Shown: in pieces, positions 14,122-25,476 of the stretch
Layout: each line of letters opens with the position of its first letter
Position numbering within the stretch: position 1 is the stretch's first letter
Assembly (NCBI GenBank): GCA_010093685.1
Contig: MU006248.1
Location: 186,001 to 250,000, forward strand
DNA length: 64,000 nucleotides
Reading direction: 5' to 3'
Origin: Ophiobolus disseminans
Taxonomy: Eukaryota; Ascomycota; Dothideomycetes; Pleosporales; Phaeosphaeriaceae
Program-made: the position numbers and the translations under genes
The notes under the pieces: model-generated
Databases searched by the model: none
Told to the model about the DNA's origin: nothing
The model's input: only the letters and a program-made list of their open reading frames with translations

Positions 14122-17100
14122 ATGGCGCCAAAGAAAAAGGGCAACAAGAAGGCCCAGGAGGACGACTGGGAAGCCGAGATGGGCGAGACCATCGCTCCCC
14201 AGAGTGGCGGCGCCGAAGAGCCCAAGGCAGAGGACGCTGCGCCGGGCGAGGATACGGGAGGCGGCGGGCTGATGGCTGCCCTGCAACGGCGCGGCAAGAA
14301 GAAGAAGAACAAGGGCGCCGACTTCGAGCTCGAAGGCGAAGACCCGCCAGTCGATGGCGCAAACGGCGCCGACGCATTCGAGAGCAAGGCGCCACAAGAA
14401 GGCACATTCGACGACGAAGAAGAGGATGTTTTTGCTGGCAACTACGGCAAGAAGAAGGGCAAGGGCGGCGCTACCGAGAAACAGGAAGAGCCGCAGGAGG
14501 AAAAGACAGATGATGGGCCGAGGGTGAAGACCAAGGCGGAGAAGGAAAAAGAGAAGAAGGAGAAGGAGAAGCAGCGTAAGAAGGAGTTGGTATGTGCACA
14601 CACGAGAAAGCATGCGATGGGGCACTAACAAGGTTTTTGTAGGCCGCAAAGAAGAAGACAACAGCACCCGCGAAGGCCGAACCCGCGAAGGCCGCCGAGT
14701 CGAAGCCTGAGCCCGTCGCGGCTCCCTCTGCATCCGAGTCTACAGCTCCAGCCGCTGGTGGAAAGAAGAAGAAGCTCAACCCTGCCCTCGCCGCGCTCCA
14801 GAAGCAACAGGAGGAGCGGAAGAAGCGGGAAGAGGAGTTGGCCCGCATTGAGGCCGAGGACAAGGCCAGGATCGAGGCGGAAGAGCGACAGGCTGAGGAA
14901 GAAGTCAAGCGACAAGCAGAGGCCAAAGCCCTGAAGAAACAAAAGGAGAAGGACAAGATTGAGCAGCTAAAAAAAGAGGGCAAGTACATGACCAAGGCAC
15001 AAAAGGAGGCCAAGGCAAAGAACGAACTCCGCCTAAAGCAGATGCTCGAGAGCTCCGGCGCCAAGGTTGCTGGACTCGAGGAGCCGGAGCAGAAGAAGAA
15101 GCCTCTCTACGACGACCGCAAGAAGAGGAAGAAGCAGATCGAGGAACAGAAAGCAAAGGAAGCTCGTGAGACTGAGGAGGCCGCTAAGAAGCTCGAGGAG
15201 CTTCGGATAACCGAGGAGCAGGCCGCCCTCGCCGCTGCCGAAGCAGAAAAGGCGAAACTAGACGCCGAGGCAAAGAAGGGAGAGGAGTCTGGCGAAGACT
15301 GGGAAGCGCTCGCTGAGCAGGACGACGACGATGGCGTCAAAGACAGCTGGGATGTCGACACTGACGAGGAAGAAGAGCGCAAAGCCAGCGAGAAGAAGGC
15401 CAAAGAAGAAAAGGCCAGTCAAGCAGCAAAAGCAAAAGACCAAGGTTCGCAGTCGAAGAACGCACAGGCAAAGGCTTCAGGGTCAGATTCGGAGACGGAT
15501 TCGGACGACGACAGCGACGACGACTCTTCGGAAGACGAACAAGGCACTGCCACTCAGCGTGCTGAAGCAGCACGAAAGGCCGCAGCTGCCGAGCGGCGGA
15601 AGCAGGCTCACGAAGATGCTTTGGCAGCTCGTTCAAGTGACAACCTCCGGTCCCCCATTTGCTGTATTCTCGGTCACGTCGATACCGGTAAAACGAAGCT
15701 GCTGGACAAGATCCGACAGACAAACGTGCAAGAGGGCGAAGCTGGCGGTATCACGCAGCAGATTGGTGCTACCTACTTCCCTGTCGCAGCGCTCGAGAAG
15801 AAGGTCGCCGTAGTCAACAAGGACAACGAATTCGTTTTCAACGTCCCCGGTCTCCTGGTCATCGACACGCCTGGTCACGAGTCTTTCACCAACCTCCGAT
15901 CCCGTGGCTCTTCGCTATGTAACATTGCCATCTTGGTCATTGATATCATGCACGGGCTAGAGCCTCAAACTATCGAGTCGATGAAACTGCTCCGAGACAG
16001 GAGGACGCCCTTCATCGTCGCGCTCAACAAGATTGATCGTCTCTTTGGCTGGAAGAGGATCGACAACAACGGCTTCCAGGACAGCTTCAGCCTCCAAAAG
16101 CAGGCTGTGCAGGCCGAGTTTGAGGAGCGATGGACCTTCGTTCGCACCCAGTTGCAGGAGCAAGGTTTCAACTCGGAGCTGTTCTTCAAGAACAAGAACA
16201 TGTCCAAGTACGTCTCGGTGTGCCCAACCTCGGCGCACACTGGCGAAGGTATCCCGGATATGATCAAACTCATTGTCAAGCTTACCCAAGAGCGTCTGAC
16301 AAACAACCTCATGTACCTGTCCGAAGTCGAGTGTACCGTTCTCGAAGTCAAGATCATCGAAGGTCTCGGTACGACCATCGACGTTATTCTCTCCAACGGT
16401 GTCCTTCACGAGGGAGATCGGATAGTGCTATGCGGCAACCCAGAACCCATCGTCACCAATATTCGAGCACTCTTAACACCTGCGGAAATGAAGGAACTCC
16501 GAGTGAAGTCGGTATACGTACACAACAAGGAGGTCAAGGCCGCCATGGGTATCAAGATCTCAGCCGATGGTCTTGACCACGCCATTGCCGGATCTCGCCT
16601 CCTCGTTGTCGGCCCCAACGACGACGAAGAAGACCTCATGGACGAAGTCATGGGCGATCTCGCGCACTTGCTCAGTAAGGTCTCGAAGACTGGTCGCGGT
16701 GTATCCGTCCAAGCCTCCACCCTCGGATCCCTCGAAGCTCTCCTCGAATTCCTACGCGTCTCCAAGATCCCCGTCTCCACCATTTCCATCGGCCCCGTAT
16801 TCCGGAAAGACGTGCTACGCGCCGGTGTCATGCTCGAAAAAGCCAAAGAGTTCGCCGTCATGCTGTGCTTCGACGTCAAGGTCGACAAAGAAGCCAAGGC
16901 CTACGCCGACGAAATCGGCGTCAAGATCTTCGAAGCAGACATCATCTACCACCTCTTCGACAAGTTCACAGCACACATGAAACAGCTCGAAGAGCAGCGC
17001 AAAGAAGAGAGCAAAATGCTGGCTGTCTTCCCTTGTATCCTGCGCCCCGTCGCTGTCTTCAACAAAAAGGATCCCATCATCGTCGGTGTCGACGTCGTAG

Positions 17101-17509
17101 AAGGCAATCTCCGCCTCACAACGCCCATCTGCGCAATCAAGAAAAACGCAGCTACAGGCGTAAAGGAAATCGTTAATCTCGGACGAGTGTACGTTCCCTT
17201 CCCCATGCCTTTCTTCCTCCCGCCCCTCCGTACCTCTGACCCATTCATTTACTGATTCCTCACAGCATCGGCATCGAGCGCGACCACAAGCAAATCGCCA
17301 TCTGCAAAAAGGGCCAGCCCTCCGTCGCCGTCAAAATCGAGGGCCCAAACCAGCCCATGTACGGCCGCCACCTCGAGGAAGACGACACGCTGTACAGCGC
17401 CATCAGTCGAAAGAGCATCGATACCCTCAAGGAATTTTTCCGCAGCGATGTCACGCAGGAGGAGTGGAAGTTGTTGGTTGAGTTGAAGAAGTTGTTTGAT
17501 ATTGTTTAG
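14122..17509 (+). CDS. FUN12: Translation initiation factor eIF5B (IF2 family GTPase)
   Basis: Cytosolic GTPase that joins the 60S subunit to the 40S initiation complex after start-codon recognition. Three exons (14122-14589, 14643-17188, 17266-17509) give 1085 residues; yeast Fun12 has about 1000. The N-terminal about 490 residues are low-complexity and highly charged (Lys/Glu, then an acidic Ser/Asp stretch), normal for this family. The GTPase domain follows with G1 GHVDTGKT (500-507), G3 DTPGHE (564-569) and G4 NKID (618-621), then the beta-barrel and IF2-type domains. The last intron lies inside the late NLGRV segment, and the final exon completes the C-terminal domain ending LKKLFDIV. 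The GTP-binding motifs look intact. It converges on UPF2. Confidence 0.96.
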
Positions 17510-18590
17510 GTGGATAGTGGGGGATTCGGGGAAGTGGTAGAAAAGGGGATGATGTGTATTATGCTGCGTGTGTTTAGTCGTCGGTGGTCAGGTTTTCTTT
17601 TCTTTAAGGGGGCGTAGACTGCATGGGTATGGCGCCCATTTGTTTCTATTCTTCATTCCCCGTGGGGGAGAACCTCGCATAAAAATATGGATGCAATATC
17701 GTAGGTGTAAAGTACACGTATGACGTTTTTCTCTGCTCTCGTGTAAATTGAACGTGTTGTCGGCTCCAGGAAGGGAAAGTGCGATGAGGATAGTCTCGGG
17801 TAGTGATTCTGATGTTGTTGGCGATTCGAGCATCACGTCGCCTCTTGCGCAACACGCGGTTTTGCAATGCACAAAGGACGTTAATATTGATTGAACTGTG
17901 TTCGCACCATGTCCTTGTCTGTCTTAGTTGTAATTGACGTCCGGTATTGCTTTATGCAAAATATGGGATTTAATGTCAAAGTGGGACAGGACCCATATTT
18001 GCCACAATGTACGATAGGCACGTGAATGGCAAAGTGGCGGTAAAAGAAGTGTTGCATTCTATATGTGAAAGTACGCAATTTCGTGTTGATGTGAAAAAGG
18101 AATGTGACAAGTCCACGCGTTTAGCTAACGTCTTCGCCTCCGCTGGCAATCGCTCGCTCCACCTCGCTGCGCATATACGCTTGCGTGGTTAGCACAAGAT
18201 TGCTCGTTCGTTGCTGCTGCTTCACTTTCCACCCCGGTGGACTTGGATGCGTGAGTTACTGGCAGACGGGCGTGATACTCACCATGTCGATTGTGCATGC
18301 CAAGTACGATTACTTGGGAGGGGGCGCACGATTCCACAATCGGGCTGGAAGATGCAGATACCTACCGCGTGTGAAACGTGACACTTGTGATAAGGCCGGC
18401 GTAAGCATATATCGATGCTCGCAAGACGTTCGTGGGATATGCCAAATAAAGCATCATATGTGGTTGATCACGTCCTGTCGAATCAGTCGCCCGGAGAGGG
18501 CCTCGTGGTTAGCTATGTGATGATAGAGGGCGCCAAAACTGAGCGCAGATGATCGGCAGGTAGGAAGTGTTGGAAAAACACATGAGAAGC
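17510..18590. other. Convergent 3' region between eIF5B and UPF2
   Basis: About 1.1 kb between two convergent genes. It probably holds both 3' untranslated regions. No coding or RNA gene is supported. Confidence 0.5.
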
Positions 18591-21500
18591 CTAGGTCTGC
18601 GTGCTTGCTTGTCGCTTCGGTGCCACCGCTGACTGCGAAGCGGCGACTGTCCTAAGCGAAGACGCTGCACCAGACCCAGATCGACTCGGCCGGGAAGATG
18701 GATGGGAATCGTACCAGTTGACATCGGATAACTGCAATTTCCTCGCACGCTGGTTGCTGCGGTTGTGCCCAGCCTTATCAAGGCGCGGCTGCGCGTATGG
18801 ATTCGGGGTTTTGTCCAGAACTTGAGAAGATTCAGTACGCTTTCTATTGGTGTTAGGGTGGAGGGTGGAAGAAAAAGGTGTATCACCAGTGTCGTCGCCG
18901 TCGTCTCGAGCTTCGTTGTAGTTGAGCACAAGGCTCTTGATGCGTTGCTGCTCCTCTTTGTCGGCTTGTTGCTTGTTGCGCATGGCAACGGCGAAGGTGG
19001 AATCTGATGGCAAATCAATAGACCGTGTCTGCGTCTTGTTCCCGCGCTTGCTGAGCAGCGAGAATTTGACTGTGTTAGAGGGTATGACTGGCGCAGGAGC
19101 AGCCTCGGTTCCACTGTCTTCCGCATTGACAGCTGCTTCTCTTGCGCGGCGCATGGGCAGCGGCACATCGAAGACCGGCTTGCGTTCGAATTTGCGAGAT
19201 TCCGCGCTCTCCGACATGAGCTTAGCGAGTTCACGGTCGAACTCAGCGTCAGCCTCAGGATCGCGCTCATCCTCTGGTCGCGTCACGATGATCTTCTCTT
19301 CTTCTTCGTCTGAAAATGGCTGCTTTGTTGGCTCTTCATCGTCCGAGTCCTGTAACGAGATGTTAGTTTTAAAATGTGAGTGTTGAATGGCAATGACGCA
19401 AACCTCTTCAGAATCGCTTGACGACTTGTCTCCGTCACCATCAGGCATTACCACGTCTTCATCTTCGGGGCCGTCCAGTTCGTCATCCGAAGCGGAGGCA
19501 TCCTCGTCTTCGGCTTCGACCGGTTTGTCAGCTGCGGCGGTTTGATAATTCTGTTTAACAGCTTCACCAAATGCATGGGAGGCCTCCTCGAGGTTCGTGA
19601 TCAACTTCCACTGTGGCCGAGTAAGGTTATAGGCATCCTGTACAAGAAACTCAACGTCCATTGGAAGAGATTCTTTGACGCAGACATAGTACTGGAAGTA
19701 CGTCAGGAAGAAGTCGAGCTTCTTCTTTGCAGCACCCTTGTCATAGTACATGCCGCAGCTCTCAAGGAGGTTGCAAACCAGGCGAATACGAAAGTAGTCG
19801 TCAGCTTGATCCAGTGGGTTGAACAGGCCCGGACGAGCATAGCCACCTTCCCAACCGTAGTTGAGGAGCTTGTACAACGTATCGAAAATCATCGGCGAAT
19901 CGACCAAGCGGTAGATGTAGAGCTCGCCAAGGTACTTCACTTCTGAGATTCTGCGCTGGTTGAACTTGAAGTCATTGAGCTCCAATCCGAATGTGATGGA
20001 CTCAAGCAAAGCATCGATGACTGATATGGCGAAGTCTTGGTGATATCGGTGGATAGTACCGAGAATGACAGCCAGCAGGTGGATGTTACTATACTTGATC
20101 TTGCCGGGCTTAGCAAAGACTTTGTGGAGGAGATTAACGACCTCCTTTTCCTCCCAATGCATCTTGCGGATCTGCTTGACGGTCTTGTCCAGAGTGCGGC
20201 GCGTCAGATCTTGGTACATGGTCTTGCGCAGAAACAGCTCAGTTGGAGTGCGCTCCTTCTGTTCGATAGCTGCGCGTTCGGGTGGGTTGACGTAGTAGAC
20301 AGCGTTCTCAATCAACATACGTTCCTGTTGTCCGAGCACCTGAGCACCCTTCTTGCGCTGAAGGGTCTCCAGGAAAGAGGTCATGCGAGGGGAAGTCTCC
20401 GGATTACGAAGGAGATACCGACCGCAATTCTCCAGCAGGTTGCAGATGATTTCGATGTTCATCCTCGAAAAGTCGTCTAGGCTGACCTTGAGGCAATGGA
20501 AGATGACATGCTCAGGCACAACACCGAACTTTGTCAACTCCGCAAGGTAGCGCACATTCTGCGTCCGGACCTGACCAAGAAAGTCTTTGGACTTGCGTCG
20601 CTGGAGGCTTCGAAACTCGTCGTCCAGATACGAAACAAGGCCTTGAGATACATCTGGCATGTACTTTCCGAGTGTTGCAACGAGCCTGGAGTATATGGGC
20701 AGCAGGTCAGATCGGCCCTTTGGGATCTCCTGAACGGCTTTGATCAGGCGGTTGCGCGAAGCCTTTGAATTGAGGAAGCAGAATTCCATGGCGGTTTGGT
20801 CGACTGAATCCTTTGTGTTGAGCTCTGGTAAGCGCGCCAGAACCGCGTCCACCTGAGTGCCCACGGACTTGTTTGCTATGGCAGTAGACAGATCGTCCGC
20901 GTCAGCCGCTTTCGCTTCCACCACCTCTGCGGTGTCTGTCTTTGCCTCAATCTTTCTTCCAACTTGCTCATCGCCATCTGGTTTCTTCTTCTTCACATCC
21001 TCCAGTAGGATACCAGGGACACGGTCTTTCAGGTCGATCAAGTTCTCGTAGAATCGGCGTTCGTCTTCGTCTTCCCAGATTCCTGCTCCTTCGCTCTGGC
21101 CGCGCAAGTATTCCCCTGTCTTGACGAGACCGATAGCGCCGTCTCCAGGATTGTTGGCGCTGTCCTTCTCTTTAAGATCGGGCATCTCCACGCCCAAGGC
21201 GTCGGCCAGGACTTGTCCGTTTCCAACTAGGCGCTCCTGTGCCTTCATCTGCTTCTCGTAGTTGGACTGGCGATCTTCGAACACTTCTCCGGATTTGACG
21301 TATGCCTCGGCGTTCTTGCGACCCTGGCTAAGGATATGGCTCTGGTCACGGAGCAGATGTGCCTTGACGCTCTCGAAGTAACGCACCAGAACATTCTTGA
21401 AGCGCTCCTGCAACTCTGGAGAAATGATTGGCGGGTCTTTGCTGGCTTGCTCGTCGGTTTCCGATGCCGATGTCTCGTCGTTCTTGACCGTGGTTGTAGT

Positions 21501-22356
21501 GCCGTCTTCATTGACAGTCTTACGACCCTCTGCGGATGAAGATCTGGTGCCCAGAATATCCCAAGCAAACGCCTTCACAAAGATGACCACGAGCGGCAGG
21601 TTGACGTGCTCGCGATCGTGCCCAAGCATGTCTTTCAACACTTCAAGAGGAAAAGGCTCGATGTCGGCATTTTCAGCTCGAGCGCGAGTCTTGGCTGGCC
21701 CTTCTACGAGCTTTCCGTTGTCCTTGCCTTTTGCCGCCTCTTCAGGCCTCGCGACATCGTCTAGACTACGCAAGACGCCCACGAGCCACAACTCGGTGGC
21801 TACGCGCAGCAGCACGCGCTGTCGAGCCAGGCGGTCCTTCTCCTCACGCTCGCGCACTTCCTGAGCCAGCGTCTTCAGGTGGGACTTGTCTGGTGTTGCC
21901 AGCCCCCGTCCAATATACCAGCCAATGTATCCGGTGAACTCTGTGGGGCCGAAGCGTTGGTGGAGGGCGCTGACTATTTCGACGCCGGCAGCGATTTCTC
22001 CGGGGGTCTTGAGCTTGCAAAGGCCCTCGTAGCAGGCGGATATGATCTCGGACAGATACTTGTGCAGCGACAGGCTTCGGATTTCCTGAATGAATTGGGC
22101 TTGAGAAGCAGCATTAATGGCGGTTCGTAGGCGCTTGATGAAGGCCGTGTTCTTTTTCATAGACGAGTCGAGGGAGCCTTGCACGGAGAAGATGTCTGCG
22201 CGGAATGTAAGTACGGCGGGTGGTGGGGTGCTTTGGGCTGCGTACCCTGTTCCCCGTCCCAGGCCCTCAGATTAAGCTCACGAAGCTCTCCTAGAGCATG
22301 TCAGTACGTGGTGGTGGACCATGAAGACTACACGCACGCTTCCTTTGCCGCTCCAT
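18591..22356 (-). CDS. NMD2: Nonsense-mediated mRNA decay factor UPF2/NMD2
   Basis: MIF4G-repeat scaffold that bridges UPF3 and UPF1 in nonsense-mediated decay. Four exons: 22338-22356, 22246-22290, 19404-22195 and 18591-19349, total 1204 residues. The first exon is only 19 bases; joining the first three restores the conserved start MERQRKRELRELNLRAW followed by QGSLDSSMKKNTAFIKRL. Three MIF4G-type helical regions fill the middle (e.g. FLETLQRKKGAQ, HLLAVILGTIHRYHQ, RIRLVCNLLESCGMY). An acidic linker rich in Asp/Glu and a C-terminal UPF1-binding-like segment follow. The third intron (19350-19403, 54 bases, ACTAAC branch site) is a multiple of three without a stop, so reading through it would add 18 residues to the acidic linker; I removed it because its ends match splice consensus. 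Confidence 0.95.
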
Positions 22357-25300
22357 GGTGAAAGAGGCGGTCCCACAGCTGCGGAGGGGTGATGGGTGAG
22401 GGTACGGATCAGTTATGATACGCGCACATGGAAAATCGGATATATATCAGGTGCGGATTGTGCGTGCATTTGATCAACCAGTTGAGGCAAGCTCGCGATA
22501 GAGCCGATTCGTTTGCGCAGTATCTGGCGGGCAAGCGAGGGGTGGTGGTGCGGCCTTCTGACGTGGAGAGTGTGAAGTTCGGCTGCAGGTACGAAAGAAC
22601 GATTCACTTATCGGCGCGTCATATTCCGCGATTGGCGATGCCGCGGTCGACTGCCTAAGCGAGCCCAAGCATGGTGCTCACCCTCAACTTACTCACTCAC
22701 TCACATACTTACTTTGCTCTGCTACACGCCTTGCAAATGGTTTACAGGGAGCCCGAACGTACTTACTAGACATGGCGGTATCACAAACACATCAGTCGTC
22801 CTTGCTGAATATTGTCGTCTGGCGGGGATACTGGGGCCCAGGTTTTGCGAAGCAGTGACAGCATGAACAGAGCACAGTGGTAGAGCTTCAAGTCCGCAGC
22901 ATCACAAGAGGGCATTTAGAACTAAGACACCTTTGACGTCAAGGAAGGCTACCGAACATACTCACAGAGACCACCTGGGCACAGCTGGAGCTTGGATCGC
23001 ACCAAGTGTTCATGGGCAGAGGGCCATGCGCCTGGAACGTTGCACACGATGCGTGACAGCGGTAAGCTACCGGCATAGTGGAAAAGCTTGAGTGTGGTTT
23101 CCATGGATAGTGGAGCGTCGAGGCAGTATCCAGCGCCTAGCTTTGGCGCATGTGGAAGCCAGTCCTCGAGGATGGTCAAGAGGGCCTGTGATGGGGGCAT
23201 GAGAGCTCATCGTACAGCTCATCAAAGGCATGACGAAGGTCTGACACTCGCTCAGGCCCTGTCAGCAAGATTTATGACTTCTTGCCCCGAGTGCTCAGCG
23301 ATGAGACCTGAATTCCTCACGATCGTCCGTGCATAAACAGGTTCACGATGGAGAAGCAGGCGGCATGGCCAATCATGGAGGCCACGACCACGTCAATCGC
23401 CCGATGTTTGATCCCAGCGCATGCGATTCTACAAAATGCAAATGGTGTTCAGCAAATAAGTGTACCTGGCCTTAGCCACAGCGCCCATGTGGAATCACAA
23501 AGCGAGCAGACAGGGGCCAGGTGCACGTTTTCCCTGGTTGTGAAGTGCCCCTGGAAACTGTTGGAAACCGGTCCCTGGGGTTTGCTACTCAGCTGTCGGC
23601 GGTGGAGATGAGCATGATTCTGGGCCTGGGTACAGAGTTCAAATTATTACCACCGGGCATTGTAGCTCAGGGGTAATGGTGAGCTATCGAGGTACGCTTG
23701 AAGAAAGCGGTAAGCGCCGCCTACTCGTGACGACTCAAGCGCAAAAGAGTTGAGCAGGTAGTCAGAAACAGGTAGAACCGTGGAACGGAGTGGCAGCTGA
23801 GTTGTAGTCAACCATTTCCGTGCTGACCAAAATATCAATCTCAGCCCTGCAGACGTACTCGGAGCAGGATCCGCGTGGTCAATTCATTTCGATCTCCCTC
23901 GCCTTGCCGTGTTCATTTTCCGAGCTCACGGGCTCCCGACGACGACTTATCGATTAGGAGCCGCCGAGCTCAGCCGCACAGCCTCAGCACTTCTGTCCTC
24001 GGTGAAGACATGACTGCGTGAAGCAATATCGATCGGGTGCATAGTGACATAATAAGGTGCGGCTCAAGGGCGCAGTAGCACCGTAGAGGTGGTGGAACAG
24101 AGGTGCCCCCTGCAAGGCCGCAGGTGTCGCCGTCAGGCTGTTCGATCGTTGGGGCCGCCGTCGCCTTCTGCGCGGGTCTTCGCTGGTGGCTCCACTGTGA
24201 GCTCGTATTTTTCTCTACCAATTCTCTAGCGTTCACAGGCCACAACGGGGCGACGGGGCGCCGAGAGAGCAGAAAGGGGGTCTCCACGCAGCGATTCGCG
24301 GTGACAGCCAGCCATTGCCGCGGAACTAACGACCATTCTCGTGCGGCCTGGATGCGCGTGCGGCGTGCGATGGCCACAAAGGAAGCGTCGTATGTCAGCG
24401 ACTCGTGCCTGACCCCCTGAATGGCCCAAGCGCGCCAGCGAGCCCTTGGCGGATGCAAAGGAACAAGCGGCACGGAAGGCGAAAGACCTTTGCACCATGA
24501 TGCCATGCGGCACGTCGTCCTGCAGACAGAAGCAAGAATAGCAATATCGACGATCGGCAGAGCTGCTCATTCTTGATTTTCCATCATTCACGGTGGGCAG
24601 CTACACACCTTCAAGCGTCACGCTGCAGCGACGACATGGACAGCAACTCCCGTCTAACCCGCCGGGGTGAATTGAAACGCAGCAAACACGGAGTCTGCAA
24701 ATCTCAGACACCCAACGGCAGCCGGCGCATGGAGGCGCCCAAAATAACACCCCAGCGCTCGACTGCCACAGGCCCGGTCCCTGACTTTCGCTCGCTACGG
24801 CGAGGACTGGGCGGTCTGTCGCCCCAATGCGGATGGCGCTCCCCTGTGACGATCGCGTGTAGCGTGCAGCTTCCCATGTTCGCCGAGCCGAGCCAGTCCT
24901 TTGTGTCTTAGCCTGCACTGGGCTCCCTTTCAGTGCCTCATGCCGACAAGCCAAAATCCTCCTCTCCGCCCGTTGCTTGCCCGTCTTCTCTCCTCACCTG
25001 CCTTTTGCGTTGGCAGCCCAGCATCTTGATAGCTAATGACTTGACTTCGAGCACACTTTTACCTTGGTTTTTAATACATACACTCGTTTACCAGCCCACC
25101 CTCGTTATCGTCGTCGACGCCTCCGTCCTCCCAATTCAGCCTCTTCCAATCCAGCTCCAGCACTCTTAGAAGCGTACCTACGTCAATATTCTAGCGTTGT
25201 GCCACCAAGCTTGCGTCGTGTGACCCGCGCAGCACTCCACCGCCCTGAGACCGCAATTGAGAGCTCCATTGCCTCACCACCAGCGCGCCTCCTTTACCAC

Positions 25301-25476
25301 GGCGCCCCGCTTATAGCTGGCAAGAGCCGCTTCCACGTTTGTCTGAAGCACCAGCCCTTCACTGTCTCGGTTTCACATCAGCAGTCCTCGACACAGGGCC
25401 GATAGCCGTCGAACCGACTATCTTTCACTCGCTACTCCGCCTAACGACCCAACGGACACGAATATAATTCTTCAGG
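22357..25476. other. Long non-coding upstream region of the third chitin synthase
   Basis: About 3.1 kb with no gene I can support. The left part is the promoter of UPF2. The last about 550 bases before the chitin synthase start (24,930-25,476) are strongly C/T-rich, as in a long fungal leader. The open frames inside (for example on the minus strand at 23,970-24,506) have no recognisable protein character. A tRNA-like D-arm near 23,650 does not fold into a full tRNA. Confidence 0.5.

Noticed and set aside
14101..14733. 210-codon minus-strand frame with Leu-rich runs over the eIF5B 5' end
   Set aside because: The poly-Leu stretch is the antisense of the Lys/Glu-rich eIF5B N terminus, not a membrane protein.
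23640..23740. tRNA-like start (TAGCTCAGGGGTAATGG with a GCTC/GAGC D-arm)
   Set aside because: No anticodon stem, no GGTTCGAATCC-type T-arm and no matching acceptor 3' strand follow.
23970..24506. 178-codon minus-strand frame upstream of the third chitin synthase
   Set aside because: No conserved motif, low-complexity Arg/Pro/Ser composition, and overlapping frames of similar length on the other strand.
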